A DNA stretch of 64,000 nucleotides from Ochrobactrum sp. RH2CCR150 (lineage in GTDB: Bacteria; Pseudomonadota; Alphaproteobacteria; Rhizobiales; Rhizobiaceae): positions 45,979 through 109,978 of the forward strand of contig JACGXE010000014.1 of NCBI GenBank assembly GCA_014138095.1. Direction: 5' to 3'. The notes beneath the pieces were generated by a model. It saw only the letters and a program-made list of their open reading frames with translations. It ran no database searches and was not told where the DNA came from. Positions 35,317 through 44,940 of the stretch are shown one piece after another; the stretch's first letter is position 1; each line of letters opens with the position of its first letter. The position numbers and the translations under genes were made by a program.

Positions 35317-36157
35317 GGTCACATACCCATAAAATAGTTTTCGGTTTGAATGGTTTGTGATTCACTGTCTGCATTGATTTGGAGGCAGTGATGCGCGTTT
35401 TGATTTAACAGATTTCGAATGGTCCGTGATTGAGCCGCTTCTTCCGACCAAAGTGCGTGGTAAGGCCCGCGTTGACGATCGGCGTGTTTTGAACGGTATA
35501 TTCTGGCGGCTGAGAACAGGTGCGCCCTGGGCAGACATTCCAGCCCGCTATGGACCTTATACGACCTGTGTAAATCGCTTCAACAGATGGCGTCATGCCG
35601 GGCACTGGGCGCGCATTCTCAACGCGATATCAGAAGCTTACGACGGTGATATCGAGCTGATCGACTCCTCGTCAATCCGCGTGCATCAACATGCGGCCAA
35701 CGGCCAAAAAAAGACGAACGATCCGGTTGCATGGGTCGTTCGCGCGGCGGGATGACCACAAAAATTCATGCGCTTGTCGATGCTGATGGTCGCCCAATTC
35801 GCCTGAAACTGACTGCCGGACAAGCACATGACGGACGTTCGGCAGCCGATATGTTTGAGACGCTCGGGTCTGGGCAGATACTATTGGCAGATCGCGCTTA
35901 CGACAACGACAGCTTGCGCCAAAGTCTCAAAGAACGAGGAGCATGGGGGCTGTATCCGCCCCATGCCAAACCGTGTGAATATCCCCGCCTTCAGTCCATG
36001 GTTCTATAAACAACGCAACGCCGTCGAAAGGTTCTTCAACAAACTCAAACACTTCAGGGCCATCGCAACCCGATACGACAAACGCGGCGATAATTTCCTC
36101 GCATCTATCCAGCTTGCTTCAATTCGTATTTCGCTTTGATCTTATGAGTCAGTCACC
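35317..36157 (+). mobile_element. IS711-like insertion sequence (IS5 family, IS427 group), copy A
   Basis: 841 bp, almost the size of Brucella IS711 (about 842 bp). The ends are imperfect inverted repeats: left GGTCACATACCCATAAAAT, right (complement) GGTGACTGACTCATAAGAT, 14 of 19 identical. TA on both sides. The transposase is in two frames with an A7 slippage run at about 35705, as in the group, but carries two extra lesions. The last 90 bp are nearly identical to the element at the right edge of the window (63909-64000, opposite orientation), so this IS is multicopy in this genome. Confidence 0.88.
35391..36139 (+). pseudogene. Transposase of IS711-like copy A, frameshifted
   Basis: The first frame should read M-A-R-F-D-L-T-D-F-E-W, but one base appears lost after ATG 35391 (gggagg-type site just upstream), so the start is out of frame; the readable part MIEPLLPTKVRGKARVDDRR begins at 35426. 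The first frame ends at 35755 after the A7 slip site; the second frame starts with GRSRGGMTTKIHALVDADGR at 35731. A further frameshift near 35945 moves it to FYKQRNAVERFFNKLKHFRA, which ends at 36139. Catalytic Asp residues (ELIDSSSIRVH, LLADRAYD) and the final Glu are present but in different frames. Confidence 0.8.
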
Positions 36158-36159
36158 TA

Positions 36160-37007
36160 GGCCGTGCACTCATAAATATGCTAGCTATTTGAATAGATTA
36201 GTGATTCAAAGGCCTCGGATTTGGAGGTCTTTGATGTCACGTCGTCGCTATGAACTCACAGAACGGGAATGGTCGATTATCGCGCCGCTGTTGCCGTGCA
36301 AACCACGTGGCGTGCCCCGAGTTGATGATCGCATGGTGCTCAATGGCATTCTGTGGCGCTTCCGCACCGGCTCGTCATGGTCAGAAATCCCTGAACGCTA
36401 TGGTGTTGCAACGACCTGTTACAACCGGTTTGTTCGCTGGCGTTGTGCCGGTGTCTGGGATCGGCTTCTGGAAGCTGTCTCAGAGGCCTATGACGACGAT
36501 ATCGTGATGATTGATAGCACCTGTGTTCGTGTTCACCAACATGGAGCCACAGGAAAAAAGGGGATGCTGACGATGGTTGCATGGGACGTTCCCGTGGCGG
36601 CCCCACAAGCAAAATCCACGCAATTGTTGATGCAGAAGGCCGTCCGATCAATCTTTGCCTGACGGGTGGCCAGGTTGCTGACTGCTCTCAGGCTGAAGGC
36701 CTCATGGCTTGTATCAAAGAAGGCAGCACGCTGCTTGCCGACAAAGCTTACGACACCGATGCCATCCGCAAGACAGCAGCAGGCTACAAAGTATGGGCCA
36801 ATATTCCTCCCAAATCCAACCGCAAGGGCGTCTTCGCGTTCTCACCATGGATGTATCGCCAGAGAAATCGGGTCGAGCGGTTCTTTAACCGCATCAAACA
36901 CTATCGTGGTATCGCCACACGTTACGATAAAAACCCCGCCAATTTCCTCGCTGCAATCAAACTCATCGCTGTCCGCATCTGGTGTATCAGTTTATGAGTC
37001 TACATTC
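36160..37007 (+). mobile_element. IS711-like insertion sequence, copy B (divergent relative)
   Basis: 848 bp with ends that match in 12 of 17 positions when paired: left GGCCGTGCACTCATAAA, right complement GAATGTAGACTCATAAA. It shares the TA at 36158-36159 with copy A and has TA at 37008-37009. Its DNA and protein differ clearly from copy A (only the family motifs agree), so it is a distinct IS type, not a duplicate. Removing both elements restores the autotransporter frame. Confidence 0.88.
36234..36997 (+). CDS. IS427-group transposase of copy B, two frames joined by programmed frameshift
   Basis: OrfA runs from ATG 36234 (ttggagg upstream) to 36662 and begins SRRRYELTEREWSIIAPLLP; orfB is open from 36581 to 36997 (MGRSRGGPTSKIHAIVDAEG). 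They overlap, with an A6 run at about 36553 in GKKG as the likely -1 slippage site. DDE residues: Asp in IVMIDSTCVRVH (orfA), Asp in STLLADKAYD and Glu in RNRVERFFNRIK (orfB). No other defect is visible, so this copy could be functional. Confidence 0.85.
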
Positions 37008-37009
37008 TA

Positions 37010-37066
37010 AGTGTCGAGGCCAGGAATGAATTCGCGCTCGATCAGTCTCGGTCACTCACGCAACCA
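37010..37066 (+). pseudogene. Autotransporter beta-barrel fragment (second piece)
   Basis: Directly after the third TA, the frame AGT GTC GAG reads SVEARNEFALDQSRSLTQP, the usual continuation of autotransporter barrels (GYALSVEAGQxFALDQSWSLTPQ). Joined to codon CTA at 35314-35316 it is in frame, proving that the two IS elements split one gene. The end is lost at the IS630 element. Confidence 0.8.
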
Positions 37067-38105
37067 GAGCGCATCCGTTTTAAGTTGGGTCATAACCGCA
37101 AGTGGCAAAGTAGTTGGCGCACTCGGTTGGTTTGAACAATGTTATGACTTGGCGGACGGCATCCTATAGAGCTTCGACGGTGCGTTCGGCTATTGCACGC
37201 CGATGTGCTTTGAGTTTCGAGAATGCCATCTCTACTGGATTGAAGTCTGGACTGCAGGGTGGCAGATACCGCAGCTGCGCACCTGCCTCCTCAATCGCTT
37301 CTCTGATGCCCACAACCTTATGAGCAGGTAAATTGTCCATGATCACGATGTCACCGGGTGTCAGTGTTGGCACGAGCACTTGTTCGATATAAGCCCGAAA
37401 GGCGTCGGCATTCATTGCGCCATCCAGCACCATCGGTGCTGTCATGCCTGAGAGGCGGAGCGCACCGGTAAACGTCGTTGTTTTCCAGTGACGATGTGGG
37501 ATGCCTGCGTGATATCTTTCGCCTCGTAGGCCGCGCCCACGCAACCACGCCATCTTCGTATTCAGTCCTGTTTCGTCGAAAAAAAACCGAGCCTTTCAAG
37601 ATCAAGCTGGCTTTCAAACCACGCCTCGCGCCCGCTCATCAGGCCTGGCTGTTCTTGCTCCAATGCATGTGCGGTCTTTTTTTGTAAGTGAAGCCACGTG
37701 CCCGTAGCCAGGCATTCACAGCACTCCGCACAATCTGGAGGCCGCGCTCTTTAGCCAGACGCGCAACCATTTCGTTAAGCGTGATACCTTTGCGCTCTTC
37801 AATCATACTCACGATGAAATCTTCATGGGCATCAAGTCTCGAAACGCGTCGTCGACCCGAATGCCGTGCTTCCAACTCACCATCCCGAGCACGAGAAACC
37901 CAGCGGATCGCTGTCGCTGCGGACACCCCGAACCGTGCACCCGCGTTGCGTGCCGACAATCCTTCGCTTGCAGCCTTCAATACACGTGATCGCAAATCAG
38001 TGCTTAATGCTCGTCCCATCGAAAGCCTCCTTATCTGGAAACCTTGAATCAGACAGATTACCGATTGTCACCTCAAAACTGATTCAGCCTTCAAAGGACA
38101 CACTC
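37067..38105 (-). mobile_element. IS630-family insertion sequence, degenerate
   Basis: About 1.04 kb. Candidate ends: GAGCGCATCCGTTTTAAG at 37067 and the complement GAGTGTGTCCTTTGAAGG at 38105, related but imperfect. TA follows the right end (38106-38107), as IS630 elements require, but the left flank reads CA, so that side has changed or been deleted. The host sequence right of 38107 no longer reads as autotransporter, consistent with rearrangement. Confidence 0.75.
37080..38019 (-). pseudogene. IS630-family transposase, broken
   Basis: The N-terminal HTH part (38019-37639) is intact: MGRALSTDLRSRVLKAASEG, ARNAGARFGVSAATAIRWV, and a second HTH domain. A frameshift occurs near 37640, another at a T8 run near 37580 ([15 protein letters not shown]), and the catalytic part continues ([49 protein letters not shown]). 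A TAG at about 37164 cuts off the last 28 residues (DAVRQVITLFKPTE ... CGYDPT), whose natural stop is at 37080. It cannot make a complete enzyme. Confidence 0.85.
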
Positions 38106-38108
38106 TAG

Positions 38109-38376
38109 CTTCAATCGAAACACCCGGGCAAAATCAAGAATGAGAGAGACCCCTACTAAAAATGCGACTTTACCCGCTTGAGAAATACTCAAGGGTTCCA
38201 ACTTCAAATAGCATTGAAGCGGCACTTATAATCTAAAAAACTTTAAATAACAACCAGTAGTCATTCGAAGTCTTTGCAGAGATCGCGGTATAGTTGTTAC
38301 CGGAGATAGGGCCGCTTTCAACCTGACTACAAGTTTGCGACATAGGCCTGAAAGAACTTGCAAGCTGGAATGCGTG
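38109..38376. other. Intergenic region right of the IS cluster
   Basis: About 270 bp, AT-rich, with no open frame of note and no recognisable relic. It separates the IS630 element from the end of the organosulfur operon. Confidence 0.5.
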
Positions 38377-38395
38377 AAAAGCCGTAAGAGGCTTT
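38377..38395 (-). terminator. Candidate terminator for the organosulfur operon
   Basis: Read on the minus strand, AAAGCC and GGCTTTT flank the loop TCTTAC and end in a short T-run, 26 bp after the stop of the SfnB-like gene. Short stem, so tentative. Confidence 0.45.
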
Positions 38396-38420
38396 CCACC
38401 TTGCATCCAGCGTTACGTAA

Positions 38421-39668
38421 TCAGCTCCATGCGTGAAGGGGAGGCTTCTCGTCGTTCAGGAAATATTTTCCGAGTATGGCATACTTCCAGCGCACCGGAT
38501 CGTGCAGCGTATGAGTACGCGCGTTGCGCCAGTGCCGGTCAAGCTGGTGTTCGGCAAGCGTCGACCGAGTGCCAGCAAGCTCGAACAGTTTGTTCGTAGC
38601 AGCTATCGCAATTTCAGTCGACAGTATCTTGGCTTCAGCCGTCACGATCTGCGCCTCTGCAACCGTCTCGGCGTTAGGGTTCTCGATAGCGCGGTCAATA
38701 ACAAAACCCGCTTTTTCAAGGAGCGCCTGCGCCGCATGTAAACGCAATGTAAGATCACCAACCGCCTGAATAGTATAAGGATCATCCCTTGCGTGATCGA
38801 CACCACTATCTACCCAGGCGCGGCTCTTTGTGCGCACGAAGGAGACTGTTTCGTCGATAGCCGCTTTGGCAATACCCGTATCAACGGCCACTTGAATGAT
38901 CTGGAAGATCGCCCCGTCGGCAGTTGGAACTTCATAACCCTTATAGCCCGGCACCAGATGAGTTTTGGGGACCTTCACATCATTAAGAATAACCGTTCCC
39001 GAGAGCGTCGTGCGTTGACCGAAGGACGACCAATCGTCAATGACGGTCAGACCCGGAGCATCCCGTTCAGCAATTGCATACCACGCTCGACCCTTTTCAT
39101 CGAGCGCCACGATCGGCACCAGATGGGCCAGCAAGGCCCCCGACGAATAAAACTTCTGGCCGTTAACGATCACATGATCACCCGCATCGACGAATTTCGT
39201 TTCGAAATCGGCGGCACGCTTCGACCCAAACTCAGAAAATGCGTTGCCGAAACGAGTGCCACGCAGCGCCTCCCCGAATAGCAGTTTCTGTTGTGCTTCG
39301 TCCGAGACCGTACGCACTGCGGCGATAACACCCAGGTGGTTCTGCGCAATCTGGCCGATAGAGGAATCGGCCGCTGAGACGATCTCGATCACTTTGGCGA
39401 GCGTCGCATAGGAGACTTCCGGACCGCCGAATTTCTTTGGCACGTTAATCGACCACAGACCGCTTTGAGAAAAGGCGTCGAGTTCATTAACCGGCCAGAT
39501 GCGGTCGCGGTCGCGGATCGCCGCACCCGGAGCAATTTCTGCTGCGAGCTTGTGCGCCACCTCAATAGCCTCTGCATCACTGCGGATAATGTGAGCCGGT
39601 TCGCTCGGACGCGGAACCGCTGGGACGCCACGGTTCACATCTTTGGTGTTTAGATTTGCAACAGTCAT
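38421..39668 (-). CDS. sfnB: SfnB-like acyl-CoA-dehydrogenase-fold flavin monooxygenase (sulfur acquisition)
   Basis: 415 residues from ATG 39668 (gaggaga upstream). It has the three-domain acyl-CoA dehydrogenase fold: helical N-domain with AAIRDRDRIWPVNELDAFSQ, the middle strand region GNAFSEFGSKR and HVIVNGQKFYSSGALLAHLV, and the C-terminal helices with DRHWRNARTHTLHDPVRWKY. This last motif and the absent acyl-CoA Glu place it with DszC/SfnB-type FMNH2-dependent enzymes, which attack organosulfur compounds. In this operon it likely works on a sulfone or sulfonate product using FMNH2 from the MsuE-like reductase. Confidence 0.85.
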   Translation of the reverse strand: MTVANLNTKDVNRGVPAVPRPSEPAHIIRSDAEAIEVAHKLAAEIAPGAAIRDRDRIWPVNELDAFSQSGLWSINVPKKFGGPEVSYATLAKVIEIVSAADSSIGQIAQNHLGVIAAVRTVSDEAQQKLLFGEALRGTRFGNAFSEFGSKRAADFETKFVDAGDHVIVNGQKFYSSGALLAHLVPIVALDEKGRAWYAIAERDAPGLTVIDDWSSFGQRTTLSGTVILNDVKVPKTHLVPGYKGYEVPTADGAIFQIIQVAVDTGIAKAAIDETVSFVRTKSRAWVDSGVDHARDDPYTIQAVGDLTLRLHAAQALLEKAGFVIDRAIENPNAETVAEAQIVTAEAKILSTEIAIAATNKLFELAGTRSTLAEHQLDRHWRNARTHTLHDPVRWKYAILGKYFLNDEKPPLHAWS

Positions 39669-39696
39669 TTCATGTCTCCTCATGTGCTTTTCGGTT

Positions 39697-40485
39697 TCAA
39701 TAGGCCAGATGGGCAAAAGTTGCGGAACCTTCGACCGGCTTTTGCCCAAGATAAAAAGCCTTCACATCGTCACGCGCCTTGAGGTCAGCTGCCAAGCCCG
39801 AAAGTACACTGACGCCGTTTTCAAGAATGACAGCCCTGTCGGCATAAGTGAGTGCCACCGCCGAGTTCTGCTCGGCGACAAGAATGGAAAGCCCGTCTTC
39901 ACGGTTAAGCCGACGCAATGTGCGGAAAATGTCCTGTACTACAAGTGGCGCCAGCCCCATCGACGGTTCATCGAGCACCAAAAGGCGGGGACGCGACATC
40001 AAAGCGCGACCGATGGCCGTCATCTGCTGCTCTCCACCAGAAGTGAGACCGGAAAGCGCACGGCGTTTATCGCGCAGCCGCGGAAAATACGCATAAATTT
40101 TCTCGAGGTCGGTCGCGATCTCCAGGCGTGATCCACCGCGGCCCAGCCCGCCTGAAACGAGGTTTTCCTCTACACTCAGGCTCTTGAAACAGTGTCGTCC
40201 CTCAAGTACCTGGACGAGGCCGAGACGCACTAGACTGGCTGGATTTACCCGGATTACATCGCGACCCTCAACGAGAATGCGCCCAGCACTAACCTGCCCG
40301 CGCTGTGCCGGAAGCAGATTCGACACGGCTTTTAAGGTCGTGGATTTTCCAGCGCCATTACTGCCCAGAATGGCGAGAACTTCACCGCGTTTGATCGCCA
40401 GATCCACACCATGCAAGGCCGTGATGGAATGATTGTAGGTCGCGTGGAGCCCTTCCACCGTCAAAAGATTGCTTCCGAGTGTCAT
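39697..40485 (-). CDS. livF: Liv-type ABC transporter ATP-binding protein (LivF)
   Basis: 262 residues from ATG 40485 (gtgggg upstream; GTG 40497 would add four residues). Walker A GSNGAGKST, signature LTSGGEQQMTAIGRAL, Walker B LLVLDEPSMGLAP with VVQDIF after it, all typical of LivF. Partner of LivG below. It is the second ATPase of the importer in the organosulfur operon and precedes the SfnB-like gene by 28 bp. Confidence 0.92.
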   Translation of the reverse strand: MTLGSNLLTVEGLHATYNHSITALHGVDLAIKRGEVLAILGSNGAGKSTTLKAVSNLLPAQRGQVSAGRILVEGRDVIRVNPASLVRLGLVQVLEGRHCFKSLSVEENLVSGGLGRGGSRLEIATDLEKIYAYFPRLRDKRRALSGLTSGGEQQMTAIGRALMSRPRLLVLDEPSMGLAPLVVQDIFRTLRRLNREDGLSILVAEQNSAVALTYADRAVILENGVSVLSGLAADLKARDDVKAFYLGQKPVEGSATFAHLAY

Positions 40486-40550
40486 GATAAACCCCACTAA
40501 CGAGTATCCGGGGCGGCATTATCGCCGCCCGCATTATGTGCTTGTTGACG

Positions 40551-41885
40551 TCAGTTTGTCGCCACGTCGGCATCGGCCGCAGTGCGAAGTTTGATGCCCT
40601 TTTCCGCCGCATATGCTTCCGAGGACTTTTCAATAATTGGGCGCAACAATGCCCAGTCTGGTGCAATCCAATCGGAAACGACATTCCACTTTTTGCCATC
40701 CCACTGCTGGAACGTCACGTAGCCGTTACCCTCGTGGTTATCCCAGGTCACATTGATCGAGTGAAACAGGCCTTTTGCACCCAACGCCTCGACACGTGCT
40801 GGATCGAGTTGCAGATGTTCAAAGCCCCAACGCACTTCATCACCCGTTAGCGTTCGCTTACCGAATTTCTCCTGCGCAATGCGTATAGCTTCGACGTTCA
40901 GGATACCGTTGACAATGCCCAGATTGTGGTAGACAGAACCTATACGCTTTTTATCCTCAAGATTGCCCTTGCCTGCATCGTAGACAGTCTTCACAATCTC
41001 TTGCACGACCGGATACTCAGCACCTGAGGCCTGTGTCGTGATGGCGGTATACCCCTTGGCGGCATCGCCAGCCGGGATAGCGTCTTCCTCCGAGTTCGAC
41101 CAGACATTGCCAATGATATGATCGACCGGAAATCCGGTTTTTGCCGCTGTCTTGAGGGCTACCGGGTTCATGACACCCCAGCCGCGCAACACAACGTAAT
41201 CGGGCTTGGCACGGCGAATTGTCAGCCATTGCGACTGCTGTTCATTGCCCGGATGCGGTACCTCGATCTGCTGCAATTCAAAGCCATACTTTTCGGCGAG
41301 CAATTCATAGATCGGAATAGTTTCCTTGCCATAGGGCGAACCGTGATAGAGTACCACGATCTTCTTACCTTTGAGGTTATCAAGACCGCCTTCCTTGGAG
41401 GCGATGTAGTTCACGATACCAGAGGTTTCGGAATAGGGATTGAGCAATAGTGGGAAAACATAGGGGAATACACGTCCATCGGTGGAATCAGTGCGGCCAT
41501 GATTGATGGTAATCAATGGCACCTTGTCCTGCGTGATGCGGTCGATCATCGCATAGGCGATGCCCACTGAAAGCGGATTCCAGGCGGCAATACCGGGGTT
41601 GCTTTTCAGGCGTTCATAGGCTTCTACGCCGCGCTCGACCTCATATTGTGTTTCGGCTTCCGACCAGGTCAGTTTGACCCCGTTGACCCCACCGTCGCGC
41701 GTGTTGATTAGATTGAGGTAATCGATGAAACCGCCAAAGAAGCCAGTACCGCCGGCTGCGTAAGGGCCAACGCGATAGCTCTGTAGTGGGAAATACTGCT
41801 CGTCGGCCTGGGCCGGAAGCGCAAGGGCAGTAAGGCCTATACCGGCGGCAAGAGCTGCGATTCTGATCTTTGTGTAAAGGGTCAT
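40551..41885 (-). CDS. Liv-type ABC transporter substrate-binding protein
   Basis: 444 residues from ATG 41885 with a signal peptide (YTKIRIAALAAGIGLTALAL, cleaved after PAQA). The mature part resembles Peripla_BP_6 proteins (YAAGGTGFFGGFIDYLNLIN, KGKKIVVLYHGSPYGKETIP). It lacks the common leucine-binding signature, so the ligand is not a standard branched-chain amino acid by this evidence. Gene context points to an organosulfur compound such as a sulfone or sulfonate, or a sulfur-containing amide. It stands between the LivM and LivF genes. Confidence 0.88.
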   Translation of the reverse strand: MTLYTKIRIAALAAGIGLTALALPAQADEQYFPLQSYRVGPYAAGGTGFFGGFIDYLNLINTRDGGVNGVKLTWSEAETQYEVERGVEAYERLKSNPGIAAWNPLSVGIAYAMIDRITQDKVPLITINHGRTDSTDGRVFPYVFPLLLNPYSETSGIVNYIASKEGGLDNLKGKKIVVLYHGSPYGKETIPIYELLAEKYGFELQQIEVPHPGNEQQSQWLTIRRAKPDYVVLRGWGVMNPVALKTAAKTGFPVDHIIGNVWSNSEEDAIPAGDAAKGYTAITTQASGAEYPVVQEIVKTVYDAGKGNLEDKKRIGSVYHNLGIVNGILNVEAIRIAQEKFGKRTLTGDEVRWGFEHLQLDPARVEALGAKGLFHSINVTWDNHEGNGYVTFQQWDGKKWNVVSDWIAPDWALLRPIIEKSSEAYAAEKGIKLRTAADADVATN

Positions 41886-41983
41886 TTCTGGACGCACTCC
41901 ATCTATCGGGTGGCATGATCACCACCCGGTTTTGTTCAGGATTTATGGACTTGCTTGGAAGCTTTTTGAGGAACTTCCGGATA

Positions 41984-43030
41984 TCACGACCGTCGGATAA
42001 CTGCCGTAAAGCTCGCTTTCAGCCGATCCCAGAGCGACACGAGCCCGTCAGGCTCTAGGATCAGAAACAAAATGATAAAGACTCCGACTACAATACGCTG
42101 CGTCATATCGAGTACGCCGGAATCGAACACGTCACCGAGCAATAATGACCCCACTCTCGACAAGATCAGCGGGAAGACCACAATCAGCGCCGCGCCGAAA
42201 AAGGCGCCACGAATCGACGCGAGACCACCGATGATAATTATAAAAAGTATCTGAAACGAGCGGTCGAGATTGAACCCTGCCGGTTCCACAGTGCGCAGAT
42301 AGGCAAAGGCCCACAGCGCGCCAGCAACGCCGATGATGAAGGAGGACACGGCAAAAGCCAGCAGCTTTGTCCGCAACACAGGTACACCGATGATACGCGC
42401 CGCCGTCTCATTATCTTTTACTGCGATGAAATTACGCCCGGTCTGCGATGACACCAGACGATGGGCAAGAAAAGTGACAACGACCACAATTGTCAACGCG
42501 AAGAGATACCGTCCAACTGGTCCCTCGAACGGGATGCCCCCAATGGACAACGTCGGAGCATCAATGACCCCGGATGCCGAATTATTGGAGAACCATCCAA
42601 ACTTTGTCAGCGCCCATTGCACGAAGAACTGCGCCGCGAGCGTGGAAACGGCAAGATAGAAGCCGCGCAGGCGCAAGCTTGGCACACCGAAGAGAACACC
42701 AAACGCCGCTGCGGATAGCCCCGCGAAAACGATGGAGACAAGCAATGGCAATCCATCAATTCGCAGATTGAAATTGTAGGCTGCGAAAGCGCCCACCGCC
42801 ATGAATGCGGCCGAGCCAAGTGAAACCTGGCCTGCATAACCAGTCAGAAGGTTGAGACCAACGCCGGCGAGACTCAAGGCAAGAAACGGCAGAAGAATAG
42901 CCTCAAAGAGATAGCTCGTGCCGATAAAGGGAATGATGAGATAGGCTATTACCAGCACCGCAAGTGGAGCGGCATAACGCGGCAGTGTGATTTGACGGGA
43001 AGGAATGACGGCTATAGTGGACATAGTCAT
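41984..43030 (-). CDS. livM: Liv-type ABC transporter permease LivM
   Basis: 348 residues, about ten hydrophobic segments, and the family motif GLNLLTGYAGQVSLGSAAFM. A second mark is RIIGVPVLRTKLLAFAVSSF followed by GVAGALWAF. It pairs with LivH as the membrane channel. It starts in an ATGA overlap with the livH stop. ATG 43030 is used; ATG 43024 is possible. Confidence 0.92.
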   Translation of the reverse strand: MTMSTIAVIPSRQITLPRYAAPLAVLVIAYLIIPFIGTSYLFEAILLPFLALSLAGVGLNLLTGYAGQVSLGSAAFMAVGAFAAYNFNLRIDGLPLLVSIVFAGLSAAAFGVLFGVPSLRLRGFYLAVSTLAAQFFVQWALTKFGWFSNNSASGVIDAPTLSIGGIPFEGPVGRYLFALTIVVVVTFLAHRLVSSQTGRNFIAVKDNETAARIIGVPVLRTKLLAFAVSSFIIGVAGALWAFAYLRTVEPAGFNLDRSFQILFIIIIGGLASIRGAFFGAALIVVFPLILSRVGSLLLGDVFDSGVLDMTQRIVVGVFIILFLILEPDGLVSLWDRLKASFTAVIRRS

Positions 43031-43923
43031 ACCCTTTCCACAAGCTTTTGACCAAACAGGCCAGACGGGCGGATGAGGAGGAAAGCGAGCGCAACTACAT
43101 AGGCAAACCAGCTCTCAATGCCGCCGCCGAAATATTCGCCGATATAAACCTCAGCAAGCTTCTCCGACGCACCGACCAACAATCCACCGACAATCGCGCC
43201 AAGGATGGAATCGAAGCCCCCGAGCACAAGAACCGGCAAGGCTTTCAACACGACCAGCGACAGCGAGAATTGCACGCCGAGGCGCGCGCCCCATAAGAGG
43301 CCGGCAACCAGTGCGACCAGGCCGGCAGCGGCCCAGACACTGGCCCATATCCACGGCAGCCTCAGTCCGACGGCAAGGGCGGCAAACTGATCATCAGCGA
43401 CCGCACGAAAACCGAGTCCGATCCGCGTATAGCGGAAGAATACAGACAGCAGCGCCACCATACCCGCCGCTACAACGGCGGCAAAGATATCAAACTGGCT
43501 GATGAAGATGCCACCGACATCAAAGGGCACATCTTCGATCCCGAGATCGAGAGCATGAACCTGCGTGCCCCATAGAAGCTGGGCTGCGCCCTCAATGATA
43601 TAGGATAGGCCAAGCGTTGCCATGAAGAGGGTGATTGGCGGTTTGTTGGTCAGTGGCCGCAATACACTACGTTCGATGGCGATACCGATGATCACCATGG
43701 CTGCAAATGTAATGGCGAAGGCAGCCCAGAACGGCACACCCCGCTCTATGAGGCTTACAAAGGTCAAGGCAGCAAAAAGCAATAACGCCCCTTGCGAGAA
43801 GTTCAGCACGCCTGACGTCTTGTAGATAAGCACAAAGCCAATTGCGACGAGGGAATACATCACGCCCGACAAGAGCCCGCCGATCAGCACTTCCGTGAAG
43901 AACATCCAGTCAAAATCACCCAT
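43027..43923 (-). CDS. livH: Liv-type ABC transporter permease LivH
   Basis: 298 residues with about eight hydrophobic segments. Family marks: GGLLSGVMYSLVAIGFVLIY near the N-terminus, KTSGVLNFSQGALLLFAALT, and near the C-terminus PVLVLGGFDSILGAIVGGLL. It overlaps livG by 1 bp at its start and livM at its end, so the four transporter genes are translationally linked. Confidence 0.92.
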   Translation of the reverse strand: MGDFDWMFFTEVLIGGLLSGVMYSLVAIGFVLIYKTSGVLNFSQGALLLFAALTFVSLIERGVPFWAAFAITFAAMVIIGIAIERSVLRPLTNKPPITLFMATLGLSYIIEGAAQLLWGTQVHALDLGIEDVPFDVGGIFISQFDIFAAVVAAGMVALLSVFFRYTRIGLGFRAVADDQFAALAVGLRLPWIWASVWAAAGLVALVAGLLWGARLGVQFSLSLVVLKALPVLVLGGFDSILGAIVGGLLVGASEKLAEVYIGEYFGGGIESWFAYVVALAFLLIRPSGLFGQKLVERV

Positions 43924-44807
43924 CAGATGCCCTCCCCGTCTTCATTTTCCGACGCCACGCCGAGATAGGCATCAATGACACGCTGATCAGACAAAATGTC
44001 CTGTGGGGTGCCGTCGGCAATCTTGCGCCCGTAGTCGAGCACCGCAACGCGGTCGGACAGACCCATCACCACACCGATATCATGCTCGATCAGCACAACT
44101 GTTATGTCGTACTCGTCCCGTACCAGCCGAACATAATTGGCAAGCTCGTTCTTCTCGGTGGCGGTCATACCCGCCATCGGTTCATCAAGGAGGAGAATGC
44201 GTGGCGCTGCCGCCAAAGCACGGGCAAGTTCTACCCGCTTTTGCAGGCCATAGGGCAGCGTGCCCACCGGTCGATCAGCATAGTGCGACAGGTTCAGGAA
44301 ATCGATGACACGGCTCGCGCGCTCGCGCGCATCGGCCTGCTCGCGACGGGCCTGCGGCAATCCGATAACTTGGCTCAAAAAGTTCGCACGATTGGTAAAG
44401 GCACGCCCCGACATGACATTGTCGAGAACACTCAGGCCCTTGAACAGTGCAAGGTTCTGGAAGCTACGCGCGATACCCAAATGCGCCAGCTTGTGGGTCG
44501 GCACTGAATTGTAGCTCTTGCCGCCAATGAGAACCTGACCATGACTTGGCCGGTAAACGCCGCAAATAACATTGATGAGCGAACTTTTGCCGGCACCGTT
44601 CGGCCCGATGATCGCGCGAATTTCACCATGCCGAACACTGAGATCCACGTCCTGCAAGGCAACAACCCCACCAAACATCAGACCTATGTCACGCAATTCC
44701 AGTGCAAGATCGGGCTGCAGGCGCGTAACCGGAGCTTCGGCCGACGCCAGCTGGCACGTAGCCGCTTGCGCATCAGGATCCGTAATGAGGAAATGCAATG
44801 CTGACAT
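43923..44807 (-). CDS. livG: Liv-type ABC transporter ATP-binding protein (LivG)
   Basis: 294 residues from ATG 44807; the longer upstream frame lies over sfnG in another frame and is discarded. The first 40 residues are an unusual N-terminal extension (SALHFLITDPDAQAATCQLA ...) before the ABC core. Walker A GPNGAGKSSL, signature TLPYGLQKRVELARAL (a LivG-type variation of LSGGQ), Walker B ILLLDEPMAGM, and the C-terminal BCA-like IADGTPQDILSDQRVIDAYL. It is 133 bp downstream of sfnG. Confidence 0.92.
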   Translation of the reverse strand: MSALHFLITDPDAQAATCQLASAEAPVTRLQPDLALELRDIGLMFGGVVALQDVDLSVRHGEIRAIIGPNGAGKSSLINVICGVYRPSHGQVLIGGKSYNSVPTHKLAHLGIARSFQNLALFKGLSVLDNVMSGRAFTNRANFLSQVIGLPQARREQADARERASRVIDFLNLSHYADRPVGTLPYGLQKRVELARALAAAPRILLLDEPMAGMTATEKNELANYVRLVRDEYDITVVLIEHDIGVVMGLSDRVAVLDYGRKIADGTPQDILSDQRVIDAYLGVASENEDGEGI

Positions 44808-44940
44808 TGTTCGTTCCGTGTTACTCAGAGTCAATCGGGGCATTCCGGCAGTCGAAAGGACACAACTAGCCGTTCGTGAACACGATTGTGTTCGCGTCAG
44901 GCTGGAGCGGCGATCAAGCCCGCTCCTTGAATTCGATTCA

